Shown here: one piece after another, positions 1-7,000 of the stretch
Numbering within the stretch: position 1 is the stretch's first letter
How the letters are laid out: each line of letters starts with the position of its first letter
NCBI GenBank assembly: GCA_946479895.1
Contig: CAMLHT010000095.1
Location: forward strand, 1 to 13,602
Direction: 5' to 3'
DNA from: an uncultured Gemmatimonadota bacterium
GTDB taxonomy: Bacteria > Gemmatimonadota > Gemmatimonadetes > Gemmatimonadales > Gemmatimonadaceae
Length of the DNA stretch: 13,602 bases
Translations under genes and position numbers: made by a program
Notes under the pieces: generated by a model
Told to the model about the DNA's origin: nothing
Databases searched by the model: none
What the model saw: the letters and a program-made list of their open reading frames with translations, nothing else

Positions 1-54
1 ACCCGCGACCCCAACCTTGGCAAGGTTGTGCTCTACCAACTGAGCTATTCCCGC
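1..54 (-). tRNA. tRNA-Gly (anticodon GCC), 3' part cut by window edge
   Basis: On the minus strand the gene starts with GCGGGAATAGCTCAGTTGG, a normal acceptor stem plus D-arm. The anticodon arm is CAACC-TTGCCAA-GGTTG with anticodon GCC, so the tRNA reads glycine codons GGC and GGU. The end of the T-arm and the 3' acceptor strand lie before base 1, so CCA status is unknown. It is the second gene of a minus-strand tRNA pair behind tRNA-Ala, 82 bases downstream of it. Confidence 0.95.
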
Positions 55-104
55 GCTGTCCTCTCGAGCCGCCGTGCTCGCGCACGTCGACCCTGGGGGC
101 ACCC

Positions 105-132
105 GGGCCCGGCTGTGGTTCCAGCCTGGCCC
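105..132 (-). other. Hairpin in the spacer between the two tRNA genes
   Basis: GGGCC (105-109) and GGCTG (111-115) pair with CAGCC (122-126) and GGCCC (128-132). This gives ten base pairs with one C/T mismatch and a six-base loop. No T-tract follows on the minus strand, so it is more likely a processing or spacer hairpin in the tRNA precursor than a terminator. Confidence 0.45.
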
Positions 133-136
133 GCGA

Positions 137-209
<73 letters not shown>

Positions 210-249
210 CACGAGCGGCTTGATGGAAGCGTGCCGCAAGGAACCCCAT

Positions 250-279
250 AGAATAGCCGGGGGTATGCGGTTAAGTCAA
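250..279 (-). promoter_or_regulatory. Sigma-70-type promoter of the tRNA-Ala/tRNA-Gly transcript
   Basis: On the minus strand TTGACT (279-274) lies 18 bases from TATTCT (255-250). That is five of six matches to the -35 consensus and four of six to the -10. The predicted start near 243 gives a leader of about 35 bases before tRNA-Ala. It is the best-matching promoter in the window. Confidence 0.65.
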
Positions 280-388
280 CGAACCGCCCCGGATTTTTCT
301 CAGCCGGGCCGGCATTTTGCAGCGCTGTATATCGATGTTACCATCGACCCCCGAAACGGCTAGTTTTCCCGGGATTGCTCGCAACGCA

Positions 389-420
389 TTGCCGGCTCCG
401 GCCGTCAAAGCTTCATAGAT
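389..420 (+). promoter_or_regulatory. Weak candidate promoter for the sigma factor gene
   Basis: TTGCCG (389-394) is followed 18 bases later by TCATAG/CATAGAT (413-420). The -35 has the TTG core but the -10 match is poor. It is offered only because the 254-base spacer between the divergent tRNA and sigma genes (210-463) must hold a plus-strand promoter. Nothing better was seen there. Confidence 0.22.
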
Positions 421-463
421 CCGTTCGACCTCAACGCGCCCTGAGCGCGAGGCCTGTCACGCC

Positions 464-1351
464 ATGACCGAAATCAAGCGCCGTCGCCGCCGCACGGCCC
501 CCGCCGGGATCGCTCCCAACGAGCCGGAACGGGATATTCTCGACCAGTACCTCTACGAGGTCAGCACCTACCCGCTGCTCAAGGGCACCGAGGAGCTCGA
601 CCTCGCCCGGAAGATCCGCGCCGGTGATCCCGACGCGCTCCAGGAGCTCGTGAAGCGCAACCTCCGCTTCGTCATCTCCGTCGCCAAGAAGTACCAGAAC
701 CGCGGCCTCCCGCTCATCGACCTCATCGGCGAAGGCAACGTCGGCCTCCTCACGGCCGCCCGCAAGTTCGACCCGGACCAGGGCGTGAAGTTCATCTCGT
801 ACGCCGTGTGGTGGATCCGCCAGGCGATCCTCTCCGCGCTCGCGCGCCAGGGCCGCACGGTTCGCGTTCCGCTCAACCGCACCGCCGATCTCTCGCGCAT
901 CATCAAGGCGTCGGAGATCCTCCGCCAGAAGCTCAATCGCGAGCCGAGCCCCGAGGAGCTGTCGCAGCTCACCGGCCTCTCGGTCGACGTCGTGCAGTCG
1001 CTCGCCGCGCTCAACACCAGCGACGTGCGCCTCGACGCGCCGATGGATCCGGAAGGCGATCGCTCGCTCCTCGAGCGCTTCGTCGCCGACGAGATGCCGG
1101 ACACGGAGGAGGAAGCGATGAACCGCTTCCTCACCGACGAGATCGAGCAGGCCCTCGGCACGCTGCCGCCGCGGGACGCGAAGGTGCTGCGCCTCTACTT
1201 CGGTCTCGAGGGCGGCCGCGAGCACACGCTCGAGGAAATCGGCTCGATGCTCGGCGTCACCCGCGAGCGCGTCCGCCAGCTTCGCGACCGCGCGCTCAAG
1301 CGCCTGCGCGAAGGCGACGTGGGCCGGGCACTCGGCAGCTTCGCTGCGTAA
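464..1351 (+). CDS. rpoD: RNA polymerase sigma factor, RpoD/SigA family, short form
   Basis: This 295-aa sigma-70 family protein directs RNA polymerase to -10/-35 promoters. A basic tail (KRRRRR, residues 5-10) precedes region 1.2 (about 24-55). Region 2 (about 58-125) carries NLRFVISVAKKYQNRGLPL, DLIGEGNVGLL and WWIRQAI (116-122), the core-binding and -10 melting segment. Region 3 follows. Region 4 (about 230-283) ends in the -35-binding helix-turn-helix LEEIGSMLGVTRERVRQLR. Region 1.1 and the long non-conserved insert of E. coli RpoD are absent, giving the size of short group 1/2 sigma factors. The start is ATG 464, with a weak GAGG 11 bases upstream. An intrinsic terminator follows the gene. 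Whether it is the principal sigma or a group 2 paralogue cannot be decided from the window. Confidence 0.95.
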   Translation: MTEIKRRRRRTAPAGIAPNEPERDILDQYLYEVSTYPLLKGTEELDLARKIRAGDPDALQELVKRNLRFVISVAKKYQNRGLPLIDLIGEGNVGLLTAARKFDPDQGVKFISYAVWWIRQAILSALARQGRTVRVPLNRTADLSRIIKASEILRQKLNREPSPEELSQLTGLSVDVVQSLAALNTSDVRLDAPMDPEGDRSLLERFVADEMPDTEEEAMNRFLTDEIEQALGTLPPRDAKVLRLYFGLEGGREHTLEEIGSMLGVTRERVRQLRDRALKRLREGDVGRALGSFAA

Positions 1352-1397
1352 AAGGCAGGGCTGGGAGCTGGTTGAACAACCGGCAGCAGGAATGGAT

Positions 1398-1430
1398 GGC
1401 CGCTCGAAAACTCGAGCGGCCTTTCTTTTT
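1398..1430 (+). terminator. Intrinsic terminator of the sigma factor gene
   Basis: GGCCGCTCGA (1398-1407) pairs perfectly with TCGAGCGGCC (1412-1421) around the loop AAAC. TTTCTTTTT follows directly. A 10-bp GC-rich stem with a U-tract 47 bases after the stop codon is a standard Rho-independent terminator. Confidence 0.93.
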
Positions 1431-1518
1431 CAGGTCTCCTCCGTCTGCGCGGGATCAGCATGCCTTCGCGAATGACGAACAAGAAAAACCTGGTTCATCA
1501 CTTGCGCGTCCATCCATT

Positions 1519-1658
1519 CCGGCGCATTGCCGGGGTCTGATCTTTCCGTGGTTTCAGATCCTTCCGTGTTGGCCCTCTGGTCCGGCGAGACAGCCGGGAT
1601 TCGCCGGCGCAAGAGGGGGGAACACGGAAAAAGTCCGATGCCGCGGTTCAAATCCGGC
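1519..1658 (+). other. Highly structured gene-free stretch; possible noncoding RNA or leader
   Basis: The gap from 1352 to 1697 has no credible gene. After the terminator it holds consecutive hairpins. The first is CCGGC 1519-1523 with GCCGG 1529-1533. The second is 1532-1540 with 1554-1562, nine pairs of which two are G-U. The third is a long interrupted stem: TTCCGTGTT 1562-1570 with AACACGGAA 1621-1629, CCCTCT 1573-1578 with AGAGGG 1612-1617, and CCGGCGA 1582-1588 with TCGCCGG 1601-1607. TTTCCGTG (1543-1550) is a near copy of the third stem's left arm and can compete for its right arm. No known RNA family is recognised, and the active strand is uncertain. Confidence 0.5.
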
Positions 1659-1661
1659 CCA

Positions 1662-1691
1662 CTGACCCACTGACCCACCAATCGCTAGCCT
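1662..1691 (+). promoter_or_regulatory. Candidate promoter for a leaderless mlaF transcript
   Basis: CTGACC (1662-1667), part of an 8-bp tandem repeat (CCCACTGA twice), lies 18 bases from TAGCCT (1686-1691). That element fits a TANNNT-type -10 and ends six bases before the ATG at 1698. No Shine-Dalgarno sequence precedes the ATG, which would suit a leaderless mRNA. The matches are weak. Confidence 0.3.
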
Positions 1692-1697
1692 TAGTCC

Positions 1698-2459
1698 ATG
1701 ATCCGGCTGGTCAACGTCCACAAGGCCTTCGGCGAGAAGGAAGTCCTCTCCGGCTTCACCCTCGACGTCCGCGAGGGAGAGACGATGGTCATCATCGGCT
1801 ACTCCGGCACCGGAAAGTCGGTCGCGATCAAGCACATCGTCGGCCTGCTCGATCCCGACGAGGGCGAGGTGTGGGTGGACAACCAGCGGGTGGACGAGCT
1901 CCCGCGGCGCGAGCTCTACAAGCTGCGGAGCAAGATCGGCTACGTCTTCCAGTTCGCCGCCCTGTTCGACTCCCTCAACATCGGGGAGAACGTGGCGATG
2001 GGCCTCCGGCGCAGCACCACGCTCAGCGAGAAGGAGATCCGGGACCGGACCGCCGAGGCGCTCGATCTCGTGGACCTCCCCGGCGTCGAGACGAAATTCC
2101 CCGCCGAGCTTTCGGGCGGCATGCGGAAGCGCGTCGGCATCGCCCGGGCGATCGCGCTCCGCCCCAAGTACATCCTGTACGACGAGCCGACGACCGGACT
2201 CGATCCGGTCACCAGCGCCGTGATCGACGACCTCATGATCCGCATGCGCGAGAAGCTCGGGGTCACGAGCATCGTGATCACGCACGACATGCGAAGCGCG
2301 TTCCGCGTCGGCTCCCGCATCGCGATGCTCTATCAGGGGCAGGTGCGCCAGGTGGGTACCGTCGAGGAGATCAAGCGGACCACCGACCCGGTGGTGCGCC
2401 AGTTCATCGAGGGTACGCCGACCATCGCCGAGCCGGCCGCCGCGACCGCGCAGGCATGA
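1698..2459 (+). CDS. mlaF: MlaF-like ABC transporter ATP-binding protein (MCE/phospholipid transport type)
   Basis: This 253-aa ABC ATPase most resembles MlaF, which powers phospholipid movement between inner and outer membranes with the MlaE permease and MlaD MCE protein. Visible motifs are Walker A GYSGTGKS (34-41), the Q-loop YVFQFAALFDSL with Q85, the signature LSGGM (137-141) followed by RKRVGIARA, Walker B YILYDEP (157-163) with catalytic E162, D-loop GLDP, and switch His195 in ITHDM. The FAALFDSLN Q-loop and LSGGMRKR signature are typical of MlaF/Ttg2A proteins. The C-terminal tail is Ala/Pro-rich. The stop overlaps the Nudix start (ATGA). No permease or MCE gene is adjacent, so the partner must be encoded elsewhere or this is a divergent family member. 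Confidence 0.88.
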   Translation: MIRLVNVHKAFGEKEVLSGFTLDVREGETMVIIGYSGTGKSVAIKHIVGLLDPDEGEVWVDNQRVDELPRRELYKLRSKIGYVFQFAALFDSLNIGENVAMGLRRSTTLSEKEIRDRTAEALDLVDLPGVETKFPAELSGGMRKRVGIARAIALRPKYILYDEPTTGLDPVTSAVIDDLMIRMREKLGVTSIVITHDMRSAFRVGSRIAMLYQGQVRQVGTVEEIKRTTDPVVRQFIEGTPTIAEPAAATAQA

Positions 2460-2899
2460 CCCGGGAAGCCCGCGAGGAGACGTCCGCCGGCGGGATCGTC
2501 TTCCGCATGGAGCGTGGCAGGCCGCGCTACCTCCTCATCCGGGACAGCTATCACAACTGGGGGTTTCCCAAGGGCCACCTCGAGGCGGGCGAAGCGCCGG
2601 AGACGGCCGCCCTGCGCGAGGTTGGCGAGGAGACCGGCCTCCGGTCGCTGGTCATCCGCGGACTGATCGACACGATCGACTGGGACTTCCGCTTCCGCGG
2701 CCAGGTGATCCACAAGGTCTGCCACTTCTATCTCATGGAGTCGTCGCGGAGCCGCACGTCGCCGCAGCGCGCCGAGGGGATCACGGCCTGCCGCTGGATG
2801 TCCTTCGACGACGCGCAGCGGGTCATTTCATATAAGAACGCGCGCGAGGTCCTGCGCCGCGCGCACGGCATGGTGGCTCGATCCGCGATGTCCGCGTGA
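2456..2899 (+). CDS. Nudix hydrolase
   Basis: This 147-aa protein is about one Nudix domain long. The Nudix box is complete: G40, E46, R54-E55, E58-E59, G61 and L62, fitting GX5EX7REUXEEXGU. These residues bind the divalent metals that drive pyrophosphate cleavage of nucleoside diphosphate-linked substrates. The preceding GFPKGH (36-41) and the N-terminal SAGGIVFR strand are common in dinucleoside-polyphosphate (Ap4A-like) and broad-specificity Nudix enzymes. The substrate cannot be fixed from sequence. The start ATG 2456 overlaps the mlaF stop by four bases, so translation is probably coupled. No strong ribosome binding site of its own is seen. It should act in the cytoplasm, since no signal peptide is present. 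Confidence 0.92.
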   Translation: MTREAREETSAGGIVFRMERGRPRYLLIRDSYHNWGFPKGHLEAGEAPETAALREVGEETGLRSLVIRGLIDTIDWDFRFRGQVIHKVCHFYLMESSRSRTSPQRAEGITACRWMSFDDAQRVISYKNAREVLRRAHGMVARSAMSA

Positions 2900-3714
2900 C
2901 CGAGCCGCGGGCCGGGGCGGCCGAGTGGGCCGGGTCGATTCCGCTGGTGGTGGCGCACGCGAAGCGTGAGCGCGCGCGCGCCATGCTGCGCAACGCCTTT
3001 CCGCGGCGAAAGGGCCGGCTCGTCTTCGCCCGCGGGGCGGCCGAGGTGGACGAGGCGCTGCGCACCTCGCTCGTGGACGCGGTGATCCTCGACGTCGGCG
3101 CCGGCCAGGAGGAGACCTGGAAGATCTCGGCGCTCGCGAGCGATCACCCGACGGCCGCGTTCTTCGCCGTGACCCCGCTGCGGGTCGGCGACGCCGCGGC
3201 ATTGTCCGACTGCGCGCAGCGCGACTTCGCCGGCCTGCTGCTCGAGGGGGTCGATGACGCCGCGGCGCGCGGGCTCGTGATGCGCGCGGCGTTCTCGACG
3301 CGCTTCGCCCGCGCGCTCGGAGAGCCCCCGCCGGCGCTCCGGCTCACGTCGGCGATGCAGCGCCGCGTGTGGGAGCTGATCGTCGGCTACGCCGGCCGGC
3401 CCGTCCGGACGAGCGCGATAGCGGCGGAGCTCGGCGTGACGAGGGAGCATCTCAGCCGGTCGTTCGCGGCCGACGGATCGCCGAACCTGAAGCGGGTGAT
3501 CGACCTCGTGCGGGTGATCGCGGCGGCGGAGCTGGCGAAGAACCCGGGCCTGGACCTGCGGGACGTGGCGACGGTGCTGGGGTTCGCCTCGCCGTCCCAC
3601 CTGTCGACGACCGCGATGCGGATCGCGGGGACGAAGCCGGCATCGCTCACGCGCCTGCGGACGGTGGACATCCTGGAGCGTTTCGCCCGGGGGAACGGCC
3701 GGAGCCGCCAATAG
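2896..3714 (+). CDS. Pseudo-receiver/AraC-type HTH transcriptional regulator
   Basis: This 272-aa protein starts at GTG 2896, overlapping the Nudix stop as GTGA. The C-terminal half (about 150-262) looks like an AraC-type DNA-binding domain with two helix-turn-helix units: VRTSAIAAELGVTREHLSRS, then LDLRDVATVLGFASPSHLST. The second keeps the VATVLGF-S pattern of AraC proteins. The N-terminal part (about 15-125) has a response-regulator layout, with VDAVILDVG placing D66 where a phospho-acceptor would sit and FFAVTP resembling the later strand. The usual acidic pair near the N-terminus and the conserved Lys are not evident, so it may be a degenerate, unphosphorylated receiver. It is last in the mlaF-Nudix unit. 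Its targets are unknown and could include the divergently structured susC upstream region. Confidence 0.75.
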   Translation: MTEPRAGAAEWAGSIPLVVAHAKRERARAMLRNAFPRRKGRLVFARGAAEVDEALRTSLVDAVILDVGAGQEETWKISALASDHPTAAFFAVTPLRVGDAAALSDCAQRDFAGLLLEGVDDAAARGLVMRAAFSTRFARALGEPPPALRLTSAMQRRVWELIVGYAGRPVRTSAIAAELGVTREHLSRSFAADGSPNLKRVIDLVRVIAAAELAKNPGLDLRDVATVLGFASPSHLSTTAMRIAGTKPASLTRLRTVDILERFARGNGRSRQ

Positions 3715-3858
3715 CGAGGGGGGAGGGCGGAGGCCGGAGGACGGGGGGTTGAGGGCCGGGATGTGACGCGTTCGCGCCTCCGGAAGTTGTGAACGGAATT
3801 GGGGGGTCAACAGCCCTCCCGGCGGAGGCATAGTCGTGACAGGGAAACGTTTACACCC

Positions 3859-3939
3859 GCGGTTCGGGGGCACTTTGGAATGGTGCCCATGGTCTTGCGG
3901 GCCGAAACGGCAGGTCGTACGTTGTGCCCCCGAAGCCGC
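3859..3939 (+). other. Large inverted repeat in the gene-free region upstream of susC
   Basis: The gap from 3715 to 4093 has no gene. GCGG-TTCGGGGGCAC (3859-3873) pairs with GTGCCCCCGAA-g-CCGC (3924-3939): 15 base pairs with one bulged G (3935) and a 50-base loop. The loop holds a small GCCG-AAA-CGGC hairpin (3901-3911). An alternative local hairpin, GGGCAC 3868-3873 with GTGCCC 3883-3888, competes for the left arm. It could act as a DNA operator or as leader RNA, depending on where transcription starts. The part just after the regulator (3719-3760) is a G-rich run, and no U-tailed terminator was seen there. Confidence 0.6.
3895..3923 (+). promoter_or_regulatory. Candidate promoter of the susCD operon
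   Basis: TTGCGG (3895-3900) is followed 17 bases later by TACGTT (3918-3923), a TANNNT-type -10. The predicted start near 3930 would put the strong hairpin 3931-3954 at the very 5' end of a leader of about 160 bases. Each hexamer matches consensus at only three positions. TTTACA at 3850-3855 is a better -35 but has no matching -10. Confidence 0.3.
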
Positions 3940-3954
3940 CCGAAGGTGGCTTCG
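3931..3954 (+). other. Strong 10-bp hairpin in the susC leader
   Basis: CGAAGCCGCC (3931-3940) pairs with GGTGGCTTCG (3945-3954) around the loop CGAA, with one G-U pair. Its left arm overlaps the right arm of the inverted repeat 3859-3939, so the two cannot form together. No T-tract follows, so it is not a standard terminator on either strand. It may stabilise the mRNA 5' end or form part of a switch. Confidence 0.6.
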
Positions 3955-3959
3955 AGGCG

Positions 3960-4010
3960 CTGTCAGTCGGGGAACCATCGCACCGGACGTCGGAGTTCTT
4001 CCGATGACAG
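3960..4010 (+). other. Second leader hairpin upstream of susC
   Basis: CTGTCA-g-TCGG (3960-3970) pairs with CCGATGACAG (4001-4010): ten pairs with one bulged G. A smaller stem inside it, TCGGA 3990-3994 with TCCGA 4000-4004, shares bases and is mutually exclusive. No known riboswitch consensus such as cobalamin or FMN boxes is recognised. Confidence 0.5.
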
Positions 4011-4093
4011 GGTGACGGTTTCCGTTGTCGCGCAGGTTCGTGTAGGAGCACCGTGCAGTCCCCCGCTATCCCACCTTGGGGAGTCGAGACACC

Positions 4094-7000
4094 ATGATCC
4101 AGAAGAATCGTGTACGTGCGATGGCACTGGCGGCATTGGCCGCCTTGCTGTCGGTGCCGGCAGCATCGGCACAGGCCCAAACCGCGGTACTCACCGGAAA
4201 GGTGCAGGCGGAATCGGGCGCACCAATCGAGGGCGCGAACGTCATCATCGCCGACGTGAACATCTCGGTTGGCACCAACGCGCAGGGCATCTATACGACC
4301 ACCATCCCGTCGGCTCGCGTGAGCGGACAGCAGGTGGTCGTTCGTGTTCGCGCCATCGGTTACGCGCCGGAAACCCGCACCATCAGCCTGACCGCCGGAA
4401 CGCACACCGAGAACTTCACGATGAAGCAGGACGTGAATCGCCTCTCGGAGGTCGTCGTGACCGGCACGGCGGGCGGTGAAGGCGTCGAGCGCTCGAAGGT
4501 GCCGTACGCCATCGCGCGCATCTCCGAGGCCGACATCCCGGTGCCGGCGCTCGATCCGCTGCGCGCGCTCCAGGGCAAGATCCCGGGCGTCCGCATCGCC
4601 TCGACCGGCGGCGCCCCGGGCGCCACGCCGCAGATTCTCATGCGCGGTCCGACGTCGATCAACGCGCAGGGCCGCAGCCAGGGCCCGCTCATCGTCGTCG
4701 ACGGCGCGATCATGCGTAACGCCAACCTCGACGAACTTGGCGGCCTGGACATCGAGTCGGTGGAAGTCGTGAAGGGCGCCGCGGGTTCGACGCTCTACGG
4801 ATCCACCGCCGCCTCGGGCGTCATCAACATCAAGACGAAGCGCGGCAACTCCCGCGACGGCGTCTCGTTCAACGTCCGCAGCGAAATCGGCGTGAGCGAT
4901 CCGAACCACATCTCGTGGGGCATGCCGGAGAACCATCCGCTGCAGCTCGACGAGACCGGCACCCGGTTCTGCGTCGGCGGCAGCGCTTCCGCCGCGCCCT
5001 GCTCGGTGACCCTCGACTGGATGCGCGAGTTCCAGCGCATCAACGGCGTCATCGGTGACACCACGCGTGTCGGCCGTTCCGTCCAGTTCTCGTCGCCGTC
5101 GGGTTCGGCGGGCGACCTCCAGAACGTGTTCCAGTCGAACATCTGGCCCGGCCAGATGTACGACGCCTACGCCGCCCTCGTGACGCGCGGCCTCATCACG
5201 GTGAATTCGCTCGACGCGAGCGGCCGGATGGGCGCGGTGCGCTTCTTCGCCAGCGGCCAGTACACGGACAACCAGGGCGGCATTCGCGGCGGTCCGACGG
5301 CCACGAACTCCCGCGCCCGCATCAACCTCGATTACGACGCGCGCAGCGACCTGCTCATCCAGCTGAGCACGGCCTTCAACAAGAGCCTCGGTCAGGGTGG
5401 GTCGACGCCCGACTTCTTCGCGATCTTCCGCGGCCTCCCGCCGGGCACGGACATCCTTGCCCGCGATACGCTGGGCCGCACGTTCGTCGTCGTCGGCGGC
5501 ACGGGCTTCCGTCCGACCGGCAACGGCGGCACCGGCCTGTTCAACGACCAGGAGTGGTCGAATGCCTTCGGCACCGCGAACCGGTTCCTCGGCAACTTCC
5601 AGGCGACGTACAACCCGGCGGAGTGGGTCACCCTCGGCGGCCAGTTCGCGTACGACAACCGCCAGGTGAGCAACCAGAGCTACAACTTCAAGGGTTACCG
5701 CACCCGCCAGACCAGCACCACGGCGCTGGGCTCGATGTCGGTGAGCGACAGCTACAACGAGGCGATGAACGGCAACGTCAACGCCACGTTCCGCAAGCAG
5801 ATGACGAGTGACCTGAACACGAAGCTCAGCCTGTCCGCCCTTGGCGACCAGGCGACCTTCTCCGACAACGGCGGTTCGGGCTCGCAGTTCATCGTCAAGG
5901 ACATCTTCTCGCTGAGCAACACCAGCACCAACAAGACGGCGACCTCCAGCTCGCAGCGCGACCGCAACCTGGGCTTCTCCACCGCCGTCAACGCCGATTA
6001 CAAGGACCGCTACATCCTCGAGGGCGCCGTGCGCTATGACGGCAGCTCGCGGTTCGGCGAAGGCCAGCGCTGGGCGCCGTTCAGCCGCGTGTCGGGCGTG
6101 TGGCGTGTTTCGCAGGAGCCGTTCTTCAACGTCCCGGGCGTGACGGACTTCCGTCTCCGCGGGTCGCGCGGCACGGCGGGCAAGGCGCCCTCCTTCACCG
6201 CGCAGTACGAGACGTATTCGTGCAGCACGACCGGCTGCTCCCTGGGCCAGGCCGGCAACACCCTGCTCAAGCCGGAGACGACGACGGAAGTCGAGCTCGG
6301 CGCCGACGCCACGCTGTTCGACCGCCTCGGCCTCGAGGTGACGCACGTGAACGGCGTTTCGCGCAACCAGATCCTCAACGTTCCGACCCCGTACTCGCTC
6401 GGTTTCGCGAGCCAGTGGCAGAACGCCGGAACCCTGGCGAACTACACGTGGGAAGTCGGCCTGTCGATGCCGGTGGTGACGAAGCGTGACTTCAACTGGA
6501 GCATGCGCGGCACGTGGGACCGCACGCGGACGTACATCACCGAGCTGTTCATGCCGGAGTACTTCACCAACGGCGGTACGAATCAGGGCTCGGGAAGCTT
6601 CTTCCTGATGACCGACAACGACTCGGTGGTCGACGGGTTCCCGATGAACCGCTACGGCAACCTGTGGGGCCGCAAGTTCTACAAGACCTGCGGTGACATG
6701 CCCGCCATCGTCCAGGCGCAGTGCGGCGACGGCAAGGCGTACCAGGTCAACGACCAGGGCTGGGTGGTCTGGGTCGGCGACGGCAACAGCTACAAGGACG
6801 GCATCACGAAGAACCTGTGGCAGGCCAAGCTGTCGGCCGCGGATTCGCCGTGGAACTATCCGCTGTACTTCGGGCATCCGATCATCGATCGCCCGCTGCG
6901 CGGCGAGGCCAACGAAGGCGTGGGCAAGAATCACATCATCGGCAACACGCTGCCGGACTTCCGCATCACCTACGGCAACAACATCCAGTACAAGAAGCTG

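Noticed and set aside
431..1225. Minus-strand open frame opposite the sigma factor
   Set aside because: The sigma-70 motifs are on the plus strand; the opposite frame is an Arg/Glu/Ala-rich shadow.
1470..1680. Possible tmRNA: a GCGAATGACGAA stretch (A-N-D-E, like a tag start) and a T-loop-like GGTTCAAATCC downstream
   Set aside because: There is no tRNA-like 5' half, the T-stem has mismatches, and the putative tag frame runs on without a stop or an LAA ending.
2728..3978. Minus-strand open frame of about 416 codons opposite the Nudix and regulator genes
   Set aside because: It is Arg/His/Pro-rich without motifs, and lies opposite two genes with clear domains on the plus strand.
3960..4093. 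Known riboswitch (cobalamin, FMN) before the TonB receptor
   Set aside because: No B12-box or RFN consensus segments could be found; only generic hairpins are visible.
4076..4093. Alternative TTG start of susC 18 bases upstream
   Set aside because: The TTG lies immediately before and overlaps the spacing of the ribosome binding site GGGGAG (4078-4083), which serves ATG 4094, and the ATG gives the better signal peptide.
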